From NCBI GenBank assembly GCA_964386505.1, contig CAYLSM010000174.1, positions 1 through 10,002 on the forward strand: 10,002 nt of DNA, written 5' to 3'. Under the pieces are notes generated by a model. The model was not told the DNA's origin, did no database searches, and saw nothing but the letters and a program-made list of their open reading frames with translations. Of the stretch, positions 1-6,129 are shown piece by piece (position 1 is the first letter of the stretch; every line of letters starts with the position of its first letter). This DNA comes from JAJFUG01 sp964386505 (lineage in GTDB: Bacteria; Gemmatimonadota; Glassbacteria; GWA2-58-10). Position numbers and translations under genes: made by a program.

Positions 1-181
1 TGGTGCCGGTGATGTCGATCGAGGACATGCTCGAACTCATGGCCGTGATCCACCAGGGGATGCGGCGGTTGCCCAGGAAATAGCTGTGTACGTCCCCAGA
101 GGCTTCTTTCAGATGCAGCAGTCCCACAATCAGCATTGTCGCCAGATACCCGGCCACTATCAGAATATCCACGAGGCTCAC
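1..181 (-). CDS. Sodium:solute symporter (SSS/SLC5 family), N-terminal part, cut by window edge
   Basis: This is the first 60 codons of a gene that reads out of the left edge. The translation starts VSLVDILIVAGYLATMLIVG, a first membrane helix. It continues with a short loop and the motif YFLGNRRIPWW, then ITAMSSSMSSIDITGT, which is the typical TM1 to TM2 sequence of sodium:solute symporters (cotransport of a sugar, amino acid or organic anion with Na+ across the inner membrane). The substrate cannot be told from this fragment. The GTG start at 181 is chosen because GGAG lies 7 bases upstream. A second in-frame GTG nine bases further in sits too far from that SD. The frame stays open upstream but has no ATG. 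The gene diverges from the beta-barrel gene at 426, and I could not pick a clear promoter for it in 182-340. Confidence 0.8.
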   Translation of the reverse strand, partial: MSLVDILIVAGYLATMLIVGLLHLKEASGDVHSYFLGNRRIPWWITAMSSSMSSIDITGT

Positions 182-340
182 TAAGCTGCTCCGGTCGAAA
201 AATGAAAAGTCTTGAACAAACCATTTCCCACCAAAATAAGGAAAGCGGACTGTGCGGAAAAGAATTTTCACCGCGCCGGGCCGCGCTGCGGTTCTTTCTG
301 AGTGAAAAGCCGCCCCGGCTGTTGAATAATGGCTGCCGGG

Positions 341-369
341 TTGCCGTCTCAGGTGGAGGGAATTATACT
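341..369 (+). promoter_or_regulatory. Sigma70-like promoter for the 426 gene
   Basis: TTGCCG (341-346) and TATACT (364-369) are separated by 17 bases, close to the consensus. The predicted start of transcription is near 376, giving a leader of about 50 bases before the ATG at 426. The rest of the divergent intergenic stretch (182-425) shows no other convincing element. Confidence 0.6.
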
Positions 370-425
370 TGATTCGTGATGCAAAGCAGTATCCCCTGCC
401 GGATCAAAGCGCAAGGAGTGAAGCG

Positions 426-923
426 ATGGGCAAGTGCGGAAGGATGTTGCTGGCGGTTGCGTTGCTGTGCGTTTTCCCGTTCACCGCGTCACGGGCGCAG
501 GAGGTGCTCCTGGGGATCGGCGGGCGGGTGGGTGCGACCCTCGACCCGGACCAGGTGCATTTCGGCGTGCACGCCGACCTGGGCGAGATCGTGGAGAACC
601 TGGTGTTCCGGCCGAATATCGAGGTCGGAGTGGGCAACGACCTGACCATGGTCTGCCTGAACCCGGAAGTGGTCTACATGCTGACCGACCACAAAACCAA
701 GAACTACGTGCCCTACGCCGGTGGCGGGCTGGGGTTCAATCTGCTCAGCCACCGCAATTCCAACCCGCGGGCGGATGACGATGAGTTCCAGGTGGGTCTG
801 AACCTGCTGGGCGGCCTGGAGTTCGAGACCTCCCAGACATCGAGCCTTTTCGTGGAGGCTAAGTTCGGGGTGGGTGACAGCCCGGACGTGAAACTCACTT
901 TCGGATTCACCGTGCGGCCCTGA
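426..923 (+). CDS. Small secreted outer-membrane beta-barrel protein (porin-like)
   Basis: A 165-residue protein. Residues 1 to about 24 form a signal peptide: a basic start, a hydrophobic core LLAVALLCVFPF, and a likely cleavage at SRA/Q. The mature part alternates hydrophobic and polar residues in short strands separated by turns, for example YVPYAGGGLGFNLL, LNLLGGLEFE and the final LTFGFTVRP. This resembles eight-stranded OmpA/OmpW-like or opacity-type barrels of the OMP_b-brl kind, which are about this size. It probably sits in the outer membrane; a specific role cannot be read. The ATG at 426 is chosen because AAGGAG (413-418) precedes it by 7 bases and the signal peptide begins there. 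A longer in-frame extension to 369 adds a charged stretch that would spoil the signal peptide and overlaps the promoter. The gene is monocistronic and ends at the palindromic terminator at 980. Confidence 0.7.
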   Translation: MGKCGRMLLAVALLCVFPFTASRAQEVLLGIGGRVGATLDPDQVHFGVHADLGEIVENLVFRPNIEVGVGNDLTMVCLNPEVVYMLTDHKTKNYVPYAGGGLGFNLLSHRNSNPRADDDEFQVGLNLLGGLEFETSQTSSLFVEAKFGVGDSPDVKLTFGFTVRP

Positions 924-979
924 TCGCTTTTGGTGAGGGAACCGGTGCGGGAACTCGAATCGCGGATTACGCAAAAAAA

Positions 980-1007
980 GCAGGGGCACGGCGCGCCGTG
1001 CCCCTGC
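980..1007. terminator. Perfect palindromic bidirectional terminator
   Basis: The 28 bases 980-1007 equal their own reverse complement: GCAGGGGCACGG, then CGCG, then the mirrored arm. A run of seven A (973-979) lies on the left and a GCTTTTGT tract (1011-1018) on the right, so either strand gives a GC hairpin followed by U residues. It sits exactly between converging genes, the barrel gene (plus, ends 923) and the membrane protein (minus, ends 1045). Confidence 0.85.
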
Positions 1008-1044
1008 AGTGCTTTTGTATGCTTAAACCCCTACAGCCAGCGCC

Positions 1045-1311
1045 TCAGCCCCGTTCGTAGAGGAAATGACGGGCCAGGTGGTAGGCCGGGAATATGTCCA
1101 GCAGGACGAGCAGGCCCAGGATAATCACTCCGGAGGTGCTGGTCAGAGCCTGGACCGTGTTGTTGGCCAGGATGAAAGTGATGGCGATGCTGAGGACCAG
1201 GAAATAGAAAAAGTTGCCCCAGAAATCCCCCTGCGAATCTCTCTCGGCTGCTATCAAAGCGTTCTCGGCCTGCGTGTCCCTGCTCCTGGCCGGGCTTTTC
1301 TTTCCGCTCAC
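1045..1311 (-). CDS. Small two-helix membrane protein, overlapping the S41 protease gene
   Basis: An 88-residue protein of unknown function. A charged N-terminal tail (residues 1-30, rich in Lys, Arg, Glu, Asp) is followed by two membrane segments, about 32-50 (FFYFLVLSIAITFILAN) and 60-80 (GVIILGLLVLLDIFPAYHLA), and a short basic end. It starts with GTG at 1311, and the last two bases of that codon are the first two of the protease's TGA (GTGA overlap). The upstream GGAGG lies inside the protease's last codons. The two genes are therefore probably one transcript with coupled translation, which suggests a role near the protease in the inner membrane. I do not recognise the family. The reading frame is supported by the overlap, its hydrophobicity pattern and the terminator just beyond the stop. 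Confidence 0.7.
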   Translation of the reverse strand: MSGKKSPARSRDTQAENALIAAERDSQGDFWGNFFYFLVLSIAITFILANNTVQALTSTSGVIILGLLVLLDIFPAYHLARHFLYERG

Positions 1312-2912
1312 TTGGATTTATCCTCCATCATCTTCTGCATGATTCTCTGCTGCGTGGTCCCGCCGGCGAGCATCTCACGCGCCTTGTCCAGTTGACGGTC
1401 CTGCCCGGAGATCAGACGGTAAGCCGTGTTCTCGTCCCAGGTCACCTGGGCGATCTGGAATGTCAGCAGGTTGGGGGTGATGTAGTCCTTTAGCTCGGTC
1501 AGGCGCTCCTGATCCACGTTGACCTGCTTGCTCTTGAGGTAGCTGACAAAGGCCTTGAACACTGTGTCATCCGCCTGGAAACTCTTGTCCAGGTTGGGAT
1601 GCAGGCTCTTGTAGGCTACGGCGAAATCGAACGAGTGCGAGAAGATGCGACCGATCAGCGGGTCGTAGGCCGCCGCGGGGGGTTCGACACGCACATCCGG
1701 CACTATCCCGCCGCCGCCGGTGACCTCGCGGCCCATGTCGGTGTGGTAGGATTCCTTTTTCGGCTCGGGCTTGGAGGAATCACCCGGCTCCTCCTCGTCC
1801 TCCTCGCCCAGTGCATCCCACTGCTGGCGCGGGGTGTAGTTGGCGCGCTGGATGTTCCGTCCGCTGGGGGTGTAGTAGCGCGCGGTGGTGATTTTCAGCA
1901 CATCGCCCGAACTGAGCGGGAACGTGGTCTGCACCAGGCCCTTGCCGAACGAGTTCTGGCCCAGGATGACCGCACGGTCATGGTCCTGCAGGGCGCCGGC
2001 CAGGATTTCGCTTGAGCTGGCGGTGAACTCGTTGATCAGCACGGCCAGCGGAAAACTTTCGGGCAGAATGGGCTTGCCGGTGGAGAAAAAGCTCTTGCTG
2101 TCCTGGGTGTTGCGCCCGCGCATGGAGACTATCACCCCGCGCTTGGGAAGGAACAGGTCGGCGATTCCCACGGCCGGGTCGGTCAGGCCGCCCGAGTTGT
2201 CGCGCAGGTCGAGGACCATGGCTTTCATCCCGGCCGCCTTGAGCTGCTGCATCTGCTGGCGCACTTCCTCCAGACTCCGCTCGGTGAAACTGCTCAGGCG
2301 GATGTAGCCCACGCTGTCGGGCAGCATGAAATGACGGGTCACGGTGGGCACCACAACCGGCTGACGGGTGAGGATCAGCGTGGCCGGCTCATCCAGCCCG
2401 GCGCGGGCCAGGGTGATCTCCACGTTGGAGCCCTCTGGGCCCAGAAGGTTGTTGGAGGCCTGCTCCGTGGTCCAGCCCCAGGCGGACTTGCCGTTGACCT
2501 TGACCACGCGGTCGCCAGGCTGCACACCTTGGCGCCAGGCCGAGGAGCCGCTGTAGATCGACATCACCACGATCTCGTTTTCCACCTTGCTGATCGAGAT
2601 GCCGATACCCACGTACTCGCTGTGGACCTGGATTTCCTGGAAGCGCTTGAAATCCTCGGCCGGGATCAGCTCGGTGTAGGGGTCGAGGTTCTTTAGCAGC
2701 CCGTCCGTGGCGCGGCGGTAAAGGTTTTCGGGCGGGATGTAATCCACGTAGCGCATGCTCACCTGGCTGACCACGTCCTGCAGCAGCAGGATGCGCATGT
2801 AGGTGTTGTCCGAGGTGGCCATCACCCGGCCGACCAGCCAGCCCACGAGCAGCAAAGCCATCACCGTGAGCGAGCCGTACAGGTAGGGGCTTCTTTTACG
2901 GAAGAATCTCAT
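1308..2912 (-). CDS. S41 family carboxyl-terminal processing peptidase
   Basis: A 534-residue CtpA/Prc-type serine protease. Residues 12-31 are a membrane anchor or uncleaved signal, placing the rest outside the inner membrane. Residues about 95-180 form a PDZ domain (YVGIGISI, VQPGDRVVKVNG) that binds substrate C-termini. The S41 core follows, with LRDNSGG at 236-242 and NEFTASSSEILAGAL near 294-308. By spacing to the family's Ser-Lys dyad the nucleophile is Ser299 and the base Lys324 (in SFGKG), 25 residues apart as in E. coli Prc; Gln328 also matches. The active site is thus intact. An acidic, charged insert at about 369-387 (EEDEEEPGD and following Lys/Glu/Pro) interrupts the later core. 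The C-terminal 110 residues are helical. The ATG at 2912 follows AAGGA at good spacing. It heads a two-gene minus-strand unit with the 88-aa membrane protein. Likely roles are maturation or turnover of envelope proteins. Confidence 0.93.
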   Translation of the reverse strand: MRFFRKRSPYLYGSLTVMALLLVGWLVGRVMATSDNTYMRILLLQDVVSQVSMRYVDYIPPENLYRRATDGLLKNLDPYTELIPAEDFKRFQEIQVHSEYVGIGISISKVENEIVVMSIYSGSSAWRQGVQPGDRVVKVNGKSAWGWTTEQASNNLLGPEGSNVEITLARAGLDEPATLILTRQPVVVPTVTRHFMLPDSVGYIRLSSFTERSLEEVRQQMQQLKAAGMKAMVLDLRDNSGGLTDPAVGIADLFLPKRGVIVSMRGRNTQDSKSFFSTGKPILPESFPLAVLINEFTASSSEILAGALQDHDRAVILGQNSFGKGLVQTTFPLSSGDVLKITTARYYTPSGRNIQRANYTPRQQWDALGEEDEEEPGDSSKPEPKKESYHTDMGREVTGGGGIVPDVRVEPPAAAYDPLIGRIFSHSFDFAVAYKSLHPNLDKSFQADDTVFKAFVSYLKSKQVNVDQERLTELKDYITPNLLTFQIAQVTWDENTAYRLISGQDRQLDKAREMLAGGTTQQRIMQKMMEDKSK

Positions 2913-2928
2913 GGCGGTTCCTTCATTT

Positions 2929-2945
2929 CCGGCCGCTGCGGCCGG
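2929..2945. other. GC-rich inverted repeat in the protease leader
   Basis: CCGGCCGC-T-GCGGCCGG is a perfect 8-base inverted repeat around one base. On the minus strand it lies a few bases before the SD of the protease gene, inside its expected leader RNA, so it could fold beside the ribosome site. It has no T-tract, so it is not a terminator. Confidence 0.5.
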
Positions 2946-2985
2946 CCTGCGCGGGACGGTTACGAATGATATTTACAATAGATTG

Positions 2986-3013
2986 TTGAATATGAACACA
3001 ATACGCTTATAAG
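2986..3013 (+). promoter_or_regulatory. Candidate promoter for the rpsF operon
   Basis: TTGAAT (2986-2991) and TATAAG (3008-3013) are 16 bases apart, giving a start near 3020 and a leader of about 200 bases. A second, weaker pair lies nearer the gene (TTGAAT 3093-3098, TTAAAT 3115-3120). The choice between them cannot be made by eye. Confidence 0.4.
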
Positions 3014-3017
3014 TCAA
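2989..3017 (-). promoter_or_regulatory. Candidate promoter for the S41 protease gene
   Basis: On the minus strand TTGACT (3017-3012) and CATATT (2994-2989) are 17 bases apart. The predicted start is near 2982, about 70 bases before the protease ATG. It overlaps the rightward rpsF promoter candidate almost completely. Confidence 0.4.
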
Positions 3018-3025
3018 TATTCATG

Positions 3026-3219
3026 CCCGCGGCTTCCCGTGAACATTTTCCCTGCCGCGGGAAGAGAAAATTCTATATATGTATCATCAGACTTGAATTT
3101 TACCCCGGAGGCGTTTAAATTGTTCAGTTCGCAGTACTGCAGTCCTTTCCATATTTCCCAACAACTTACGCCCTATTCCCGCTCAGAGCGGGGATCGCAA
3201 GACCGAAGGGAGAAGGTCC
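3026..3219 (+). promoter_or_regulatory. Structured leader of the rpsF operon
   Basis: The untranslated stretch before rpsF holds two good hairpins. In the first, CCCGCGGC (3026-3033) pairs with GCCGCGGG (3054-3061); a competing pairing, CTTCCCG (3033-3039) with CGGGAAG (3058-3064), uses overlapping bases. In the second, ATTCCCGCT (3175-3183) pairs with AGCGGGGAT (3187-3195) around a CAG loop, with one G-U pair, ending 24 bases before the ATG. A short GACC/GGTC pairing (3201-3204 with 3215-3218) would enclose the SD AAGGGAG. A 10-base palindrome, GCAGTACTGC, lies at 3131-3140. Leaders of rpsF in many bacteria bind the S6:S18 complex for feedback control. This one may do so, but I cannot match the known motif by eye. 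Confidence 0.4.
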
Positions 3220-3561
3220 ATGAACAACAGGTACGAGCTTGTCCTGATCCTCGATCCTACGATTGAGGAGAACCAGGTCGCGGATAAATTCGCGCGCCTG
3301 GAAGAACTCCTCAAGTCGCAGGAAGCCGAAATAGTCGGCATGCTTGACTGGGGCAAGCGCAAGCTGGCCTACCAGATCAAGAAGAAAGACAACGGCATCT
3401 ACCGGGTCTACCGTTTTGACGCCAAGCCGGAAGTGATCGCCGAGATCGAGCGCCGCCTGAAGATCGACGAGCAGGTGATGCGCTATCTGGTCGTGCTGTA
3501 CGATCCGGACACCGAGAAGAAGATCGAGAAGCCGGCCTCTTCCGAGGACGATGACGCCTGA
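3220..3561 (+). CDS. rpsF: 30S ribosomal protein S6
   Basis: A 113-residue protein with the S6 fold throughout: first strand YELVLILDPTI, then a helix with EELLKSQEAEI, the signature DWGKRKLAYQIKK at about 43-55, then GIYRVYRFDA, and MRYLVVLYD near the end. S6 binds the central domain of 16S rRNA as a heterodimer with S18, whose gene comes next. The C-terminus is an acidic tail ending EDDDA, common in S6 and variable in length. The ATG at 3220 follows AAGGGAG (3206-3212) by 7 bases. It is the first gene of the ribosomal operon. Confidence 0.97.
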   Translation: MNNRYELVLILDPTIEENQVADKFARLEELLKSQEAEIVGMLDWGKRKLAYQIKKKDNGIYRVYRFDAKPEVIAEIERRLKIDEQVMRYLVVLYDPDTEKKIEKPASSEDDDA

Positions 3562-3562
3562 G

Positions 3563-3585
3563 CCGGTCGAAATACTTTTCGCCGG
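3563..3585 (+). other. Intercistronic hairpin between rpsF and rpsR
   Basis: Directly after the rpsF stop, CCGG (3563-3566) and CGAAA (3568-3572) pair with TTTCG (3577-3581) and CCGG (3582-3585). This makes a nine-pair stem with one bulged T at 3567 and a four-base loop. No T-tract follows, so it is unlikely to be a terminator. It could stabilise the upstream mRNA end or mark a processing point. Confidence 0.45.
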
Positions 3586-3634
3586 AACGACCCGACTACA
3601 ATATACCGAATAACAGTATTGAAAGGATAAATGG

Positions 3635-3880
3635 ATGAGACCGAGACCGATGATGGAAAGCCGCAGACGGGTCTGCTACCTCTGCGAGAACAGCATAGAG
3701 AAGATCGATTTCAAGGATGAGCGCACCCTGGGACGTTTCCTGACCGAGCGCGGCAAGATCGTGCCCCGCCGCACCAGCGGCACCTGCGCCAAGCACCAGC
3801 GCCAGTTGGCCACCGCGATCAAGCGGGCGCGCTACCTGGCCCTGCTGCCCTATGTCGGGGAGACGCACTCGCGGTCGTGA
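3635..3880 (+). CDS. rpsR: 30S ribosomal protein S18, zinc-binding (C+) form
   Basis: An 81-residue protein with the complete S18 core: KIDFKDERTLGRFLTERGKI, then PRRTSGTCAKHQRQ and the closing AIKRARYLALLPY. S18 forms a complex with S6 on the 30S platform. Cys14-x-x-Cys17 near the start and Cys51-x-x-His54 in the middle form the four-ligand set of the zinc-binding S18 type; many bacteria have a second, zinc-free copy used under zinc limitation. The ATG at 3635 follows AAAGGA with good spacing. A nearer ATG at 3631 is in another frame, and one at 3650 would drop five basic residues. It lies 73 bases after rpsF, where ssb is found in many genomes but is absent here. Confidence 0.96.
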   Translation: MRPRPMMESRRRVCYLCENSIEKIDFKDERTLGRFLTERGKIVPRRTSGTCAKHQRQLATAIKRARYLALLPYVGETHSRS

Positions 3881-4015
3881 GGCGAGCGGGCGGCGCGCAG
3901 CCGTCCACCCGGAGCCTCGTGGCGGATGCCGTAATCACCGGCGGGCGGATCGGCCCCGATGTGGCCGTCATACTGCTGCAACCCGAAAGGCCGTAACCTG
4001 CCGGGACAGGTTTCA

Positions 4016-4909
4016 ATGGGCAAAAGCCGAAGAAATGATAGCTGGCTCCTGCCGGCCGTACTGGCCGGCCTGACCCTGACCAACTGGTTCATGCTGGTGG
4101 CCGTGGGTTTTATCCTGGGGCTGATGTTTCTCTGCTGTGACCGCCGTCCGCGGATGCGCTTTGCCGGAGCGGCGGCGCTGGCGGTCCCGGCGGCCGTGGG
4201 GTGGCTGACCATGGAGCCGATCAGCCTGACTTTCGCTGTGGCGGCCTCACTGGCCGGAATGTTCATTCTCAGAAGCAACCTGTTCAGCAGTGTCACCTCG
4301 GGAGCGCTTCTGGCCAGTCTGTCCGGTGTGCTGGCCGTGCTGGCGCTGTTCGCCTCAGGCGGGGTGGGACTGGAAAGCTGGTCCAACCTGGAGACCCAGG
4401 CGGCCACGATCCAGAAACAGTGGGGCCTGGTGGCCGGCGACGATGTCCAGAGCCGGCTGGCGGTGGAGCGCACGGTCAGGATGGTGGTGACGCTGCTGCC
4501 CAGCCAGTACGTGCTGATGATGCTGGCTTCGTTCTTCATCTCGGCACTGGCTTTCCGCCGCTGGGGCGAGGCTGCGATTCCGCTGTCGCTGGGCTGCACG
4601 CGCTTCGACCAGTACCGCTTCGAGGACCACTGGGTCTGGGCCGTTATCGCGGGCCTGGTGCTGGTGCTGCTGGCCGGCAAAGGCTGGCCCGCCCGTCTGG
4701 CGCTGAACCTGCTTTTTGTCATGGGAGTGCTGTACGTGATCCGCGGCCTCGCGGTGATGTTCTTCTTCATCGCCGCGCGAGGCGGCGGCCTTATCATCCG
4801 GCTGCTGGCGGTCACGCTGTGCCTGACCCCGGTCTGTCTGTTCCACCTGACTTTCGGGCTCCTGGACACCTGGATGGATTTCAGGCGGACCGTGCCGGAG
4901 CAACATTGA
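4016..4909 (+). CDS. DUF2232 (YybS-like) multipass membrane protein
   Basis: A 297-residue inner-membrane protein with about eight hydrophobic segments, roughly at 11-40, 48-63, 66-86, 94-115, 155-180, 205-222, 226-253 and 256-283, and one longer polar loop at about 118-154. The last segment ends in GLLDTWMDFRR, and YRFEDHWVWAVIAGL precedes helix six. Both are what I know of DUF2232/YybS proteins, whose genes often sit beside rpsR and rplI. The family has no settled function; a relation to substrate-binding (S) components of ECF transporters has been suggested. The ATG at 4016 is chosen because the chain then starts directly before the first helix. Its SD is weak (CAGG), and an in-frame ATG at 3959 would add 19 unlikely residues. 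The 135 bases between rpsR and this start show no other gene. Confidence 0.82.
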   Translation: MGKSRRNDSWLLPAVLAGLTLTNWFMLVAVGFILGLMFLCCDRRPRMRFAGAAALAVPAAVGWLTMEPISLTFAVAASLAGMFILRSNLFSSVTSGALLASLSGVLAVLALFASGGVGLESWSNLETQAATIQKQWGLVAGDDVQSRLAVERTVRMVVTLLPSQYVLMMLASFFISALAFRRWGEAAIPLSLGCTRFDQYRFEDHWVWAVIAGLVLVLLAGKGWPARLALNLLFVMGVLYVIRGLAVMFFFIAARGGGLIIRLLAVTLCLTPVCLFHLTFGLLDTWMDFRRTVPEQH

Positions 4910-4980
4910 ACCGGAACTGAAAAGAAAATTCATCGCTGTGGCTGTTCCTGACTTTCGGCAGTTTTGCCGGGGAGGATAAA

Positions 4981-5442
4981 TTGAAGATCAGACGCAAAAG
5001 CGAAGTGATCCTGCGCACCGACATCGAGGGCCTGGGCAAGATCGGCGCCGTGGTGAGCGTGGCCCCGGGGTTTGCCCGCAACTACCTGATCCCCAAAAAC
5101 ATGGCCTACAAAGCCAGTGCGGGTAACCTGAAGCGGATCGAGTTCGAGAAGAAGCAGGCCCTGGTCCTGGCCGAGAAGGAGAAGGCCGAGGCCCAGGCCC
5201 TGGCCGCCAAGATCGGCGAGCTGTCGCTGACTTTCCAGGTCAAGGTGGGCGAGGAAGACCGTCTGTACGGCTCGGTCACAACCCAGGATATCGCCGATGA
5301 GGCCGCCAAGCAGGGGTTCGAGCTGGATCGCCGCAAGTTCCTGCTCGAAGAGCCGATCAAGCAGCTCGGTGTCTACAGCGTGGGCATCCGTCTGCACCCC
5401 GAGGTGACTGCGGAGATCAAGGTCTGGGTGGTCAAGGAGTAG
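4981..5442 (+). CDS. rplI: 50S ribosomal protein L9, TTG start
   Basis: A 153-residue protein. The N-terminal domain carries VILRTDIEGLGKIGAVVSV and GFARNYLIPKNMA, the L9 rRNA-binding signature. A long charged helix follows (RIEFEKKQALVLAEKEKAEA), then the C-terminal domain with DRLYGSVTTQDI and the ending VTAEIKVWVVKE. L9 binds 23S rRNA near the L1 stalk. The start is TTG at 4981, supported by GGGGAGG (4969-4975) five bases upstream. This adds about seven residues (MKIRRKS) before the usual family start. An in-frame GTG at 5005 would give the canonical length but has no SD. A small hairpin, CGGCA/TGCCG (4956-4969), abuts the SD. It is the last gene of the rpsF operon, followed by a strong terminator. 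Confidence 0.96.
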   Translation: MKIRRKSEVILRTDIEGLGKIGAVVSVAPGFARNYLIPKNMAYKASAGNLKRIEFEKKQALVLAEKEKAEAQALAAKIGELSLTFQVKVGEEDRLYGSVTTQDIADEAAKQGFELDRRKFLLEEPIKQLGVYSVGIRLHPEVTAEIKVWVVKE

Positions 5443-5470
5443 GTTTTCAGCGACTTGGACTGATAGTCGA

Positions 5471-5503
5471 AGGGGCGGGTTCTTACCCGCCCCTTTTTGT
5501 TTT
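5471..5503 (+). terminator. Intrinsic terminator of the rpsF-rplI operon
   Basis: AGGGGCGGGT (5471-5480) pairs perfectly with ACCCGCCCCT (5485-5494) around a TCTT loop, followed by a T-rich tail (TTTTTGTTTT). It is a textbook terminator 29 bases after the rplI stop. On the minus strand no T-tract follows the hairpin, so it is not an obvious stop for the small genes coming from the right. Confidence 0.92.
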
Positions 5504-5551
5504 CCGGCAATGAGAAAGGGTGCAGCAGGCCGCCCCCTTTTTTTTTGAGTC

Positions 5552-5731
5552 CTATTTCCCTTTGGCCGGCCCCGGTCGGACAGGTCCGGGAGTCTCCGGC
5601 TCCTGGCGCATCAGGCTGTTGAAAGCCCGCAGCACTTTCTCCGAGGGGTTGTCCTTGCGCTCGAGAGCCTCTTTCAGGCGGGCCAGTTTGTCGGCGGGGG
5701 GGCTGGGCTGCGGCGGCTTGCGTGGTTTCAT
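5552..5731 (-). CDS. Small proline-rich soluble protein, 59 aa
   Basis: A 59-residue reading frame. It starts MKPRKPPQPSPPADKLARLK, continues with a likely amphipathic helix (LARLKEALERKDNPSEKVLRAFNSLM), and ends in a Pro/Gly/Lys-rich tail (GPVRPGPAKGK). AGGAA lies about 8 bases before the ATG at 5731. It begins 31 bases after the stop of the 80-aa gene on the same strand, so the two are probably one unit. I do not recognise it. The layout (proline-rich arm, charged helix, basic tail) could suit an adaptor or nucleic-acid-associated peptide, but that is a guess. Support comes from the SD, the tight spacing and codon choice like the neighbours. Confidence 0.55.
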   Translation of the reverse strand: MKPRKPPQPSPPADKLARLKEALERKDNPSEKVLRAFNSLMRQEPETPGPVRPGPAKGK

Positions 5732-5762
5732 CCAGGGTTTCCTGTCGGTTTGTCAGGTCAGC

Positions 5763-6005
5763 TTAAAGACGAATCTTGTTTTCTCTGTGCCGGTGAATCA
5801 GTTTGAGAATCAGCACGCCGATCCAGCCGCCCAGGGCGGAACTGGCGAGCATGACCGCCACACCGGCCGGAAGAGAGCCCCACCCCAGCCTCGCCAGAGC
5901 CTCCGGGCCGGAATGAAAATAGATGAAAAAAGCCGCGCACGCCGCTCCGATGGCGGCATTGATCATCATTGCCAACGTCGAGGGCCGGGCTTTGGCTTCA
6001 CCCAT
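5763..6005 (-). CDS. Small two-helix membrane protein, 80 aa
   Basis: An 80-residue protein with two hydrophobic segments, about 10-30 (TLAMMINAAIGAACAAFFIYF) and 45-70 (LPAGVAVMLASSALGGWIGVLILKL), joined by a short loop, with a basic end HRHRENKIRL. The second helix has small-residue spacing (SSALGGWIG), typical of packed helices. The ATG at 6005 has GGAGG 8 bases upstream. The pattern loosely recalls AtpI/AtpZ-like small membrane proteins, but I see no defining motif, so the family is left open. It lies 124 bases downstream of ssb on the same strand, with a small TCCCG/CGGGA hairpin (6060-6073) between, and directly upstream of the 59-aa gene. Confidence 0.65.
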   Translation of the reverse strand: MGEAKARPSTLAMMINAAIGAACAAFFIYFHSGPEALARLGWGSLPAGVAVMLASSALGGWIGVLILKLIHRHRENKIRL

Positions 6006-6129
6006 CTGTCAGTCCTCCGGGACAGCGGCAGGGGCTTGGGAAGATTGTACTAATAGATATCCCGAATCCGGGACCATGATTTAATCGTGTAGTTCAGGTC
6101 GGGAGTAATCCCATCTGTGCCGGTCGCTG

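Noticed and set aside
136..372. 78-codon frame in the symporter/barrel intergenic region
   Set aside because: It overlaps the symporter start and the promoter, lacks an SD, and has no recognisable features.
3039..3266. 75-codon frame in the rpsF leader
   Set aside because: It overlaps the start of rpsF, has no SD, and its body lies in hairpins and AT-rich leader sequence.
3850..4869. 339-codon open frame antisense to the DUF2232 gene
   Set aside because: Ser/Arg/Thr-rich sequence with no motif; the plus strand encodes regular membrane helices and a family ending motif.
5520..6053. 177-codon plus-strand frame opposite the two small genes
   Set aside because: No SD and a poly-T beginning; composition is that of a complement of the minus-strand genes, which have good SDs and helix patterns.
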